Origin: an uncultured Halomonas sp. | GTDB lineage: Bacteria; Pseudomonadota; Gammaproteobacteria; Pseudomonadales; Halomonadaceae | DNA length: 64,000 bases | NCBI RefSeq assembly: GCF_947493865.1 | Contig: NZ_CANLTC010000004.1 | Coordinates: forward strand, 62,001-126,000 | Reading direction: 5' to 3' | In this document: one piece after another, positions 17,792 to 25,753 of the stretch | Numbering within the stretch: the stretch's first letter is position 1 | Layout: each line of letters opens with the position of its first letter | The notes under the pieces: generated by a model | Told to the model about the DNA's origin: nothing | What the model saw: only the letters and a program-made list of their open reading frames with translations | Database searches by the model: none | Made by a program: the position numbers and the translations under genes

Positions 17792-18595
17792 CTACAGACA
17801 GTCGCGCAGATCGCGCTCGGTTCTACCCAAAAGCCACAGGGAGAGCGATAGCACCCCGGCGGTGACCAGCGCAAACAGCGCAATATGGGACAGATCCGGC
17901 AGACGCTGATACATGATCAGGTCGCGATAGGCATTGACCAGGGTATAAAACGGGTTGAGCTGCATCCAGGGCAGTGCCCAGGGCGGAATGATCTGGGGCA
18001 CGTAGACGATGGGAGTGATCCAGAACCACACCTGCAGCACCACGGCGACGACCTCCTTGATGTCCTTCAAATACACCGCCATGATCGCAAGCCCAAGGCC
18101 TACCGCATAGACGCTTGCGCATTGCAGGGCAAAGATCAGCGGCACGCCCAGCCAGTAGAGCGTGATGGGAAAGTCGATCAACACCAGAAAGCCGATGAAG
18201 AAGCACATGCTGATGATATAGACGATGGTTTCCGCCATCAGCACCGCAAGCGGCAGCGCCAAAAGCGAGATATTCACCTTGGTGACCAGATTGCCCTGGT
18301 CGCGAAAAAGGTTGGTGATACGGGCGAGGCTGTTGGCGAAGGCGGCCCAGGCCAGCACTCCGCAGATGAGATAGATGCTGTAGGAGTACTGATCGATTTC
18401 CGCGCCGAAGCCTTCGAGCTTGGCTCCCATGATGCGGGAGAACACCAGCACGAATACCAGGATGTTGACCAGCGGACCGATGAAGGTCCAGGTAGCTCCC
18501 AGCAGCGATCCCGAGTGGCGGTCGATGAGATCCTGCCGAGCCAGATGCAGTATCACCGGTATGCTGGCACGCAGGGCGCGAAGGTGTTGTCGCAT
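17792..18595 (-). CDS. wzm: Polysaccharide ABC exporter permease (Wzm)
   Basis: 267 residues, an ABC-2 type membrane protein with six predicted helices. An amphipathic N-terminus (RASIPVILHLARQDLIDRHS) precedes the GATWTFIGPLVNILVFVLVFS helix, as in Wzm/KpsM/TagG proteins. The C-terminal region has LNPFYTLVNAYRDL, a family hallmark. With the adjacent Wzt ATPase it should move a finished undecaprenyl-linked polysaccharide across the inner membrane. The start is 5 bp after the stop of the upstream glycosyltransferase gene. Confidence 0.92.
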   Translation of the reverse strand: MRQHLRALRASIPVILHLARQDLIDRHSGSLLGATWTFIGPLVNILVFVLVFSRIMGAKLEGFGAEIDQYSYSIYLICGVLAWAAFANSLARITNLFRDQGNLVTKVNISLLALPLAVLMAETIVYIISMCFFIGFLVLIDFPITLYWLGVPLIFALQCASVYAVGLGLAIMAVYLKDIKEVVAVVLQVWFWITPIVYVPQIIPPWALPWMQLNPFYTLVNAYRDLIMYQRLPDLSHIALFALVTAGVLSLSLWLLGRTERDLRDCL

Positions 18596-18600
18596 TGGGT

Positions 18601-19845
18601 TCAGTGACTCATGGCTTGGCGAAAGGAGGCACGCAGGTTAGCCGCGCTGTGCTGCCAAGTAAAATGTCGCGCGCGCAATCGCCCTGCCTCCCCCAACGAT
18701 TGGCGCAGGGAGCTGTCGTCCTGCAGCCGCTCCAGGGCCTGGCGAATGGCGCCGGTATCATCCGGATCGACCTTGAGGGCAGCATCCGCCGCGACCTCCC
18801 GAGTGGCGGTGCGATCCGCGGTGATCACCGGCACGCCCGCGGCCATGGCCTCGATGACCGGCATGCCGAAACCTTCGTAGCGGGACAAATAGGCAAACAA
18901 TGTGGCATTTGCGTACAGCGCCGGAAGATCTCTATCCTGAATATAACCCAGCTGGCGAAGACGGCCGTCCTCAAAAGCATCGAGGGCCTTTCGAGACAGC
19001 TGTTGATCGCCCCAGCCGGGTTGCCCCGCCAGGAGTAACGGGCATTCCCGCTGGCGCCTCAAGGATTGGTCGAGAAAGGCGTCCAGCAGGCGCGGCAGAT
19101 TCTTGCGCGGTTCGAGCGTCCCGACGCTCAGACAATAGTGCGCGGGAAGATCGTGACGTTTGCGCACCCGTTCGCACTGTTGGGCATCCACGTCAAAAAA
19201 GCGCTCCGCGACACCGGGCGAGACGATATCGATACGCGCCGGGTCGATGTCATAAAGCGCGGTCAACTCATCTGCAGTGAATCGGGAAACCACATTGATG
19301 CGGGTGGCACCGGTCAGGCTGGCCTCAAGATGGCGTTCGAGAAAGGCGATGCGATCCTTCGGGTGATATTCGGGGAAGCGTCGATGGGAAAGATCGTGCA
19401 CCGTGACCACACTCTTGCCGGGCCAGGGTAGGCGCACATAGTTGGGCTCCCAGTAAAGCGCCGTCTCCGGGTTCGGTTGTCGGGTAGCGTAGCGGCGAAG
19501 CTGCAATCCCGTGGCCTTGTGATAGAGATAGCGGGTCGCGCCATTGCGCAGATAGCGCCTGGCCCATTGAGACAGGCGCCCTTCCGGTGCAGGCGATGGC
19601 GTTTCGGCCCCAACGGATGGACAATTCTCGGCGCGATCTTTGACATCAGGATCACCACTCAACAACGGATGATCGTTGTGCAGGTGAACAATACGCGGCC
19701 CCAGAAGCCCCGCTATTTCGTCACTCTCGCTCTTTTCAGAGCCGGCAACAGGCTCTCGTGTCAGCTCTCTCGCAAGCTCCCGCGTGTAATGGCCGATGCC
19801 GGTGAGAGGCTTGAGCAGGGGTTCCAGATTGATGATTAGATTCAT
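18601..19845 (-). CDS. GT4 family glycosyltransferase, WbdB/WbpY mannosyltransferase-like
   Basis: 414 residues. It begins MNLIINLEPLLKPLTGIGHYTR, has VVTVHDLSHRRFPEYHP in the middle and SVGTLEPRKNLPRLLDAFL plus YEGFGMPVIEAMAAGVPVI in the donor domain. This pattern is characteristic of mannosyltransferases of the WbdB/WbdC/WbpY group that build A-band-like and O8/O9 mannan chains. An unusual Ser/Glu/Pro-rich insert occupies about residues 30-85. Its ATG overlaps the upstream stop as ATGA. Mannose specificity is inferred from family and from manC. Confidence 0.87.
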   Translation of the reverse strand: MNLIINLEPLLKPLTGIGHYTRELARELTREPVAGSEKSESDEIAGLLGPRIVHLHNDHPLLSGDPDVKDRAENCPSVGAETPSPAPEGRLSQWARRYLRNGATRYLYHKATGLQLRRYATRQPNPETALYWEPNYVRLPWPGKSVVTVHDLSHRRFPEYHPKDRIAFLERHLEASLTGATRINVVSRFTADELTALYDIDPARIDIVSPGVAERFFDVDAQQCERVRKRHDLPAHYCLSVGTLEPRKNLPRLLDAFLDQSLRRQRECPLLLAGQPGWGDQQLSRKALDAFEDGRLRQLGYIQDRDLPALYANATLFAYLSRYEGFGMPVIEAMAAGVPVITADRTATREVAADAALKVDPDDTGAIRQALERLQDDSSLRQSLGEAGRLRARHFTWQHSAANLRASFRQAMSH

Positions 19846-21110
19846 GATGGCTCGCGGGGCAGCTCTGCCGTTTCCAATAGCCCTGCCGCTTGCAGTAAAG
19901 AGTGTAGACGCCGCCAGAACGCTTCCTCAGAAAAGCGCTCCGCATTACGGCGGCAGGCCTGGGGTGAGAACTGACGCAGCTCGAAACCCAGAATCGCCTC
20001 GTGCAGGCTTTGCGTGATGGGCTTCTCGAAGAACACGCCGGTGGCATTCTCGTCGTTCGGGTGGCTCGCCGGGCGCACCGTCTCCCGGGCGCCACCCTGG
20101 CCAAAGGCGATCACCGGCGTGCCGCAGGCCTGGGCTTCCAGGGGCAGAATGCCGAAGTCCTCGTTGGCGGCAAAGACGAAACCTCGTGCCCGGGAAAGAT
20201 GGTCCCGTAGCACATCGTCCTCGCAATAGCCGAGCAGCTCGATATTGTCAGCATCCTTGGCCAGCCGCGTCAGGCGCGTCCTTTCCGGGCCGTCACCGAT
20301 GATGACTAGACGCCGCTCGGGCATGTCGAGAAACGCCTCGACGATCAAATCCAGGCGCTTGTAGGGCACCAGCCGGGAGGCGGCCAGGTAGAAGTTCTCC
20401 CGCTCCCCTTCGTGACAAGGCAGCTGGTCGACGGCGACCGGCGGATAGAGTACCTGGGAGGAGCGCGCGTAATACTTGTCGATGCGCGTCGCGACATGCC
20501 GGGAGTTGGCCCAGAAATAGTCCACCTGGGTGGCACTGAAGTAATCCCATTGACGCAACCGATGAAGCACATAGCGCGCCAGCCAGGATAATGGCGCAGG
20601 AAAACCGGCATCCGCCAGGTAACTCTCCTTCATGTCCCAGGCATAGCGAATCGGCGTGTGGCAATAGCAGATATGGGTCTGCTGCGGGTGGGTGATCACG
20701 CCCTTGGCCACCGCATGACTCGAAGAGATGACCAGATCGTAGTCACTGACGTCGAACTGCTCCACGGCCAGGGGCATCAGCGGCAGAAAGTGTCGGTAGC
20801 GCTTTTTTGCCAAGGGGAGGCGCTGCAGGAAACTGGTGGTGATCTTGTGTCCTTTCAACCAGCCGCGCTGCCGATCCGGCAGGGTATCGACAAGGGTAAA
20901 GATATCCGCCTGAGGGAAGGCCCGCAGCAGCGCCTCGAGTACCTTTTCGGCACCGCCATTGGTGACCAGCCAATCGTGGACAATAGCCACCCGCCAGGGC
21001 GACGTTGCCTGTCGCACCTGCTCCAGGGGCGAAGTAGCTGCCACCTGAACCACGGCTTTCTCATGCACGCCTGCGCACCCTTCCATGGATACGTCGCTTC
21101 CTTCAGACAT
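19842..21110 (-). CDS. GT4 family glycosyltransferase, WbaZ-like
   Basis: 422 residues. After a variable N-terminus of about 38 residues the conserved part begins VAIVHDWLVTNGGAEKVLEALL. Motifs include CYCHTPIRYAWD, the hallmark of WbaZ/WbdA-type mannosyl- and rhamnosyltransferases, then SRLVPYKRLDLIVEAFL and ANEDFGILPLEAQACGTPVIA. It overlaps manC by 8 bp upstream and the next glycosyltransferase by 4 bp downstream, so the three are one transcript. It is expected to act on GDP-mannose or another nucleotide sugar at the cytoplasmic face. Confidence 0.87.
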   Translation of the reverse strand: MSEGSDVSMEGCAGVHEKAVVQVAATSPLEQVRQATSPWRVAIVHDWLVTNGGAEKVLEALLRAFPQADIFTLVDTLPDRQRGWLKGHKITTSFLQRLPLAKKRYRHFLPLMPLAVEQFDVSDYDLVISSSHAVAKGVITHPQQTHICYCHTPIRYAWDMKESYLADAGFPAPLSWLARYVLHRLRQWDYFSATQVDYFWANSRHVATRIDKYYARSSQVLYPPVAVDQLPCHEGERENFYLAASRLVPYKRLDLIVEAFLDMPERRLVIIGDGPERTRLTRLAKDADNIELLGYCEDDVLRDHLSRARGFVFAANEDFGILPLEAQACGTPVIAFGQGGARETVRPASHPNDENATGVFFEKPITQSLHEAILGFELRQFSPQACRRNAERFSEEAFWRRLHSLLQAAGLLETAELPREPS

Positions 21111-22605
21111 CCTGACCCTCGGTAGCCGCTTGATCGGCTACTCGTCCATAGACGTCATTGAAACGTACGATATCGTCTTCTCCCAGGTAGCTACCGGTCT
21201 GTACCTCGATCAGGCGCAGGGGAATGACACCGGGGTTCTCGAGCCGATGCACCGTGCCCAAGGATATGTAGGTGGATTCATCCTCGGAGAGTAAAAAACT
21301 TTTCAAGTTGTCGCCGTCACCGTGGCCTTGGCCCTGGGTCACCTTGGCAGTACCCTGCACCACGACCCAGTGCTCGGCGCGGTGATAGTGCATCTGCAGG
21401 GATAGCGTCTGACCTGGATTGATCACGATCTCCTTCACCTGGAAGCCGTCGCTGATGACCATGGTGCGGTAATGGCCCCAGGGGCGATACACGCACTTGT
21501 GCACGAGGCCTTCGCTGCGATGCTGGGCTTTCAAGGCGTTGACGATCTGCTTGGTGTCCTGCACATGATCGCGGTTTGCCACCAGCACCGCGTCATCGGT
21601 CTCGACGATGATCAGGTCCTGGACTCCCACCGCCGCGACCAGGCGCGAGTCGCTGCGCACGAAGCTGTCCTTGACGTCGTGCAGCAGCACGTCGCCCTGG
21701 GTGGCGTTACCGGCGTCGTCCTTGGTGTTGCTGCCAAGGGCATGAATGGCATCCCAGGCGCCGATGTCGCTCCAGCCCGGATCCATGGGTACGACTGCTG
21801 CATGCCGGGTGTGCTCCATGACCGCATAGTCGATGGAGTCGCTGGGACAGGCGGCAAAGGATTTTGCGCCGATGCGCATGAAGTCGAGATCGTCCTGGCG
21901 CTCGGCGAAGGCAGCGTCGCAGCACTCAAGAATTTTTGGCGCATGCTCGCCGATTTCCGCCAGATACTGTTTGGCGCTGAACAGGAAGATGCCGCTGTTC
22001 CAGAGGTAGTCGCCACTATCCAGATACTGCTGGGCACGATCTCGATCCGGCTTCTCGACGAAGGCGTCGACCCGATAGCCATTGCCCAGCGCCTCGCCCT
22101 TGCTGATATAGCCGTAGCCGGTATTGGGGGAGTGCGGGGTGATGCCGAAGGTCACCAGATGGCCCTCTTCCACCAGGGCGCGCCCCTGCTCCACTGCCGC
22201 GACGAAGCCATCGATCCGCTCGATGACATGGTCCGCGGGCATGACCAGCAACTGCAGCTTTTCATCCAGTTGCTCTTCAGGCAGTTCCTTTCCAAACAGC
22301 TCCAGGGCCGTCAGCGCCGCCAGGGTCAGCGCCGGAGCGGTATTGCGCCCATCCGGTTCCAGCAGAATGCGCGAACCGATGACGCCAAGCTGCTGCAGCT
22401 GCTCCGCTACCAGAAAGCGGTGCTGCTCGTTACACACCAGCAACGGCGGCAGGCACTGCGGGATGTTCTCGGTGCGCCGAATAGCCTCTTGCAGCAGCGT
22501 CAACGTTTCCGAGTTGAGTTTTAAAAACTGCTTCGGGTAATGCTCCCGGGACACCGGCCACAAACGGGAACCGGAACCGCCGGACAATATGACGGGTAGT
22601 ATCAT
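21103..22605 (-). CDS. manC: Mannose-1-phosphate guanylyltransferase / mannose-6-phosphate isomerase
   Basis: 500 residues from ATG 22605, preceded by GGAG; the frame extends further to 22677 but conservation starts here (MILPVILSGGSGSRLWPVSR). The N-terminal nucleotidyltransferase has the GGSGSRLWPVSRE-x-x-PKQF signature and a later FVEKPDRDRAQQYL motif. The C-terminal cupin isomerase (about 350-480) has RPWGHYRTM and LSLQMHYHRAEHWVVVQGTAKVT with metal-binding His residues. The enzyme makes GDP-mannose from fructose-6-phosphate-derived mannose phosphates, given a phosphomannomutase elsewhere. It heads the polysaccharide operon. Confidence 0.95.
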   Translation of the reverse strand: MILPVILSGGSGSRLWPVSREHYPKQFLKLNSETLTLLQEAIRRTENIPQCLPPLLVCNEQHRFLVAEQLQQLGVIGSRILLEPDGRNTAPALTLAALTALELFGKELPEEQLDEKLQLLVMPADHVIERIDGFVAAVEQGRALVEEGHLVTFGITPHSPNTGYGYISKGEALGNGYRVDAFVEKPDRDRAQQYLDSGDYLWNSGIFLFSAKQYLAEIGEHAPKILECCDAAFAERQDDLDFMRIGAKSFAACPSDSIDYAVMEHTRHAAVVPMDPGWSDIGAWDAIHALGSNTKDDAGNATQGDVLLHDVKDSFVRSDSRLVAAVGVQDLIIVETDDAVLVANRDHVQDTKQIVNALKAQHRSEGLVHKCVYRPWGHYRTMVISDGFQVKEIVINPGQTLSLQMHYHRAEHWVVVQGTAKVTQGQGHGDGDNLKSFLLSEDESTYISLGTVHRLENPGVIPLRLIEVQTGSYLGEDDIVRFNDVYGRVADQAATEGQDV

Positions 22606-22702
22606 GAATGCTCCAGCGTCAAGGCTTGTGAGAGGCCGAAGGTTTCGCCTATTGCGGCAAAAGCAGACCGCCGGCAATGCTCGGCAGAGGGTACTCGACG
22701 GG

Positions 22703-22708
22703 ATTGTA
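22703..22708 (-). promoter_or_regulatory. Candidate -10 element for the manC operon
   Basis: On the minus strand TACAAT lies about 98 bp upstream of the manC ATG and just after the terminator of the secretion operon. A -35 partner is poor (TTGGTG at 19 bp), so the site may depend on an activator. Tentative. Confidence 0.35.
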
Positions 22709-22735
22709 GAGTATTCGAGATGAAAGACACCAAAG

Positions 22736-22800
22736 AAAAAACATGCCTACAGAAACAGCGATGGCGGCATCGAAGCCGCGCATCACCATCCGTAGCATGT
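22736..22800 (-). terminator. Terminator of the type I secretion operon
   Basis: On the minus strand an outer stem (ACATGCTAC with GTAGGCATGT, one bulge) encloses a stable inner hairpin (GATG-GCGGC with GCCGC-CATC, loop TTCGAT). It ends in six T residues at 22736-22741. It lies about 30 bp after the outer-membrane protein stop at 22829. Confidence 0.75.
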
Positions 22801-22828
22801 CGTTGTTCGCGTTGCGAAACATCAACCC

Positions 22829-24367
22829 CTATCCCGATATGCGCGACAGCAGCGATGTCACCTCGACGAGATCCTGGGTGTCCAATTCCCCCACTGCTGC
22901 CTCCAGATTCAAGTTGTCAAGCAGATACTGGCGGACGACTTCAACGAATTGAATACGCAGATCATAGAGTTCCGCGCGGGCATCAAGCACATCCACCAGA
23001 TCACGCAGACCCAATTTCTCACCCTTCTCGGCGGCTTCCAGGAAAAGTCGACTGGATTCGATGGAGCGTTTGAGTGCCTCGATCTGTCGCACGTCGCCAT
23101 TCAGGCTGCGCAGTCGCTTACGCACTTCCTGGCGCGCCAAGTTGAGAGTATTCGTATAAGTCGCTTCGCTTGCAAGTACCGTCAGCTCTCCCTGACGAAC
23201 GCTCGCGCTAGTATACCCCCCTCGATAGATGGGCACATTAAGCTCGACGCTTGCCGATGTGTTTTCACTCTCGCGAAAGGGGTCGTTGGAACTGCGATCC
23301 GAGTAAGCCAGGTTGAGATTGAGTTCGGGATAGTGTCCGGCGCGACGTATCGCAGTATCTTCCCGGGCCACCTGCTTCTGCTGTTTGGCCAGTTGCACCT
23401 CGACATTGCCGCCGGTACGGGAAAGCCAATCCTCCTCCTCACCCCAGTCGTTGGCCACCGCCAGGGCACCGAGATCCCCAAGAGCGACGCCGGTGAACTC
23501 CGGCAACTGACCGGTAAGGCGTTGCAGGTCGGTCAGGGCGTTGTCCAGTTCGTTCTCCGCACGAATCTGATCCGCCACGGCCTGATCGCGCCGGGACTGG
23601 GACTCGAACAGATTGATGCGATCACCGACGCCCAGATCGTAGGCCCGCTGTGCCTGCTTCACTTGAAGAGCGAGCGCTTCCCGCTTGGAATCGAGCAGCC
23701 CCAGCTTGCGCGAGGCAAGATAGGCATCAAGATACGCCTCGGCGACATCCAGGGCCAGGTCGCGTTCGGCAACCGCGACCTGAAGTTCCGCGGCGTTCTG
23801 CTGCGCTTCGGCCTTGCCCACCTGGCGCCAGCGCTCAAGACTGAACAGCGGCTGGGTCACCTGTATCTGCCAGGTGGCGTCGTCGGTTCTGCCCAGATAG
23901 CGGGTTTCATTGTCCGGGTCGGCAAACTCGTTGGCAGGATCGAAATCCGGATTGCCGGTGTAATAGTTATCCGAGTCCTGATAGATGTAAGCGGCGCTGG
24001 CATCGACCTGGGGCTTTAATCCTGCCTTGGCCTGGGGCACTTGCTGGGCGGTGGCCTGCATGTCGTAGCGCTGGCTGGCAAGCTCGGCGTCGTGATCCAG
24101 GGCCAGACCGAACAGCGCCGATAACGATGGCAGGGCGGCAACGACATTTTCGCCTTCCACGGGGAAGGCGCCGGTACCGACGTTTTCCTGGGTCTTGGAC
24201 ACTCGAGCCTGGGGCACTCGAGTTTGTGCCACTTGCGCCTGGGCTTGCCGAACCTCGGCCTGCTCAACGAAAGACGCGCCTTGAGCGCTCGCCAGTGGAG
24301 ACAGCAATGACCCCAGGGTCACGCCGGCCAGGGGCAGCAACGGGTATGGCTTTTTCGAGGCTGACAC
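22829..24367 (-). CDS. Type I secretion outer-membrane channel, TolC/PrtF-like
   Basis: 512 residues. An N-terminal signal peptide-like segment (YPLLPLAGVTLGSLLSPLASAQGA) is followed by an unusual Gln/Val/Ala-rich stretch at about 35-60. The paired TolC repeats then run from about residue 80, with LFSLERWRQVGKAEAQQNAA and LDVAEAYLDAYLASRKLGLL in the first half and LNVPIYRGGYTSASVRQ in the second. Such proteins trimerise into an outer-membrane and periplasmic tunnel. The gene starts 6 bp after the HlyD-like adaptor and is third in an ABC-adaptor-OMP operon, matching the order of prtDEF/aprDEF. Confidence 0.92.
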   Translation of the reverse strand: MSASKKPYPLLPLAGVTLGSLLSPLASAQGASFVEQAEVRQAQAQVAQTRVPQARVSKTQENVGTGAFPVEGENVVAALPSLSALFGLALDHDAELASQRYDMQATAQQVPQAKAGLKPQVDASAAYIYQDSDNYYTGNPDFDPANEFADPDNETRYLGRTDDATWQIQVTQPLFSLERWRQVGKAEAQQNAAELQVAVAERDLALDVAEAYLDAYLASRKLGLLDSKREALALQVKQAQRAYDLGVGDRINLFESQSRRDQAVADQIRAENELDNALTDLQRLTGQLPEFTGVALGDLGALAVANDWGEEEDWLSRTGGNVEVQLAKQQKQVAREDTAIRRAGHYPELNLNLAYSDRSSNDPFRESENTSASVELNVPIYRGGYTSASVRQGELTVLASEATYTNTLNLARQEVRKRLRSLNGDVRQIEALKRSIESSRLFLEAAEKGEKLGLRDLVDVLDARAELYDLRIQFVEVVRQYLLDNLNLEAAVGELDTQDLVEVTSLLSRISG

Positions 24368-24373
24368 GACGAT

Positions 24374-25753
24374 CTATTCCTCCTGCATGGCGCGTGCCAG
24401 CATGTCGGTGATGGGCTTGGCGATATAACTGGCGAACGTGCGTTCGCCGGTGCGAATCATGACTTCCGCAGGCATCCCCGCCAGAAGCTGCATGTTTTCG
24501 GTCATGTCTCGCCCCCCCTGCTCCGTGACCTTGATGCGCGCCTTGTAGTAGTAGGCGCCGGTGGCCTCATCCTGGAAGGTGTCCGCACTGACGTGAATCA
24601 CCTCGCCTTCGATGACGTTACTCAAGCGCTGGTTGAAAGCGCTGAAGCGTATTTCCGCCTCCTGGCCACGGTAGATATTGTCCACGTCCCGATCCGGCAC
24701 CCGTGCTTCGACCACGAACCCATCCCCGGAGGGAACTATCTCCATGATAGGGTCACCGGGTTTGACCACGGCGCCCAGAGTATGCACCTGCAGACCCACC
24801 ACGGTGCCGGAGACCGGGGCCAGAACCGTGGTGCGCTCGACCTGGTCGCTCAGGGCAGTGATCCGCTCTTCCGCGTCGGCGATGCTGACCTGGGCTTCCC
24901 GCAGGCGTTCGCCTATCTCCTTTTGAAATTCCTGCAGCTTGACCTGTTTTTGCATCTTGTTCTCGCTAATCTGGGACTTCAGCCGAGCAATTTCGGAGCG
25001 GTGCTGCGCAATCTCGCCTTCGTATTGAAGAACCTGACGCTCGAGCTCCCGAACCCGCTGATTGTCACCCAGCCCCTCCTTGTACAAGGAGCGGTAGTCG
25101 CCGGCTTCTTCTTTCAGAGAATTCAGCCGGGAGCGATTGTTGCCGATCATCGACTCGAAGCCCCGGATCTGCTCACGCATCTGCACGACCTGCTCGTCCA
25201 GCGCTTCCAGGGTGCCCTGTAGCGCATCCCGGCGAGCGGTGAACAGCGCGTTTTGTACCGCCAACACTTCATTGACCCGCTGGGAGTCGCTGTCGAGCAA
25301 CTCATCCGGGAAATCCAGGGTATCGCTTCCCTCCTGTTCCGCCAGTAGTCGCACCTCCGCGGCCCGGTTGATCAGATATTGCGAGCGGGCAATCTGCAGC
25401 TGTGAAAGGGCCTGGGTGTTGTTCAATATCACTACCGGCTCCCCTGCCTCCACGTGGTCGCCGTCCCTGACCAGGATCTTCTTGACGATGCCGCCCTCGA
25501 AATGCTGCACCGTCTTCTTGAAGGATTCGACGGATACCGATCCGGGCGCCACGACCGCCACCGCAAGATTGGCGGTGGCCGCCCAACCACCGAAACCGCC
25601 AAAGGCCACCAGTAGAATGCCATATCCCAGGCGCCGATAGCGCTTGTCCGATGTGGGCAGCTTGCCGGCGGGTGCTGCGGCGCTGCCGGGCAGTGCCTGC
25701 CGGGGTGTGACGTCGACGCTGCGATCGCTTGAAGCGTTGGTTTTATCGTTCAT
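24374..25753 (-). CDS. HlyD-family periplasmic adaptor of a type I secretion system (PrtE/AprE-like)
   Basis: 459 residues. A cytoplasmic N-tail (1-42), one membrane helix (about 43-68), a biotinyl-lipoyl half (HFEGGIVKKILVRDGDHVEAGEPVV) and a long coiled-coil hairpin at about 150-310 precede the returning lipoyl half (TTVLAPVSGTVVGLQVHTLGAVVKPGD). The beta-barrel follows, and the end has GMPAEVMIRTGERTFASY, a type I adaptor hallmark. Its ATG overlaps the stop of the ABC gene (ATGA). It should bridge the inner-membrane ABC protein and the TolC-like channel. Confidence 0.94.
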   Translation of the reverse strand: MNDKTNASSDRSVDVTPRQALPGSAAAPAGKLPTSDKRYRRLGYGILLVAFGGFGGWAATANLAVAVVAPGSVSVESFKKTVQHFEGGIVKKILVRDGDHVEAGEPVVILNNTQALSQLQIARSQYLINRAAEVRLLAEQEGSDTLDFPDELLDSDSQRVNEVLAVQNALFTARRDALQGTLEALDEQVVQMREQIRGFESMIGNNRSRLNSLKEEAGDYRSLYKEGLGDNQRVRELERQVLQYEGEIAQHRSEIARLKSQISENKMQKQVKLQEFQKEIGERLREAQVSIADAEERITALSDQVERTTVLAPVSGTVVGLQVHTLGAVVKPGDPIMEIVPSGDGFVVEARVPDRDVDNIYRGQEAEIRFSAFNQRLSNVIEGEVIHVSADTFQDEATGAYYYKARIKVTEQGGRDMTENMQLLAGMPAEVMIRTGERTFASYIAKPITDMLARAMQEE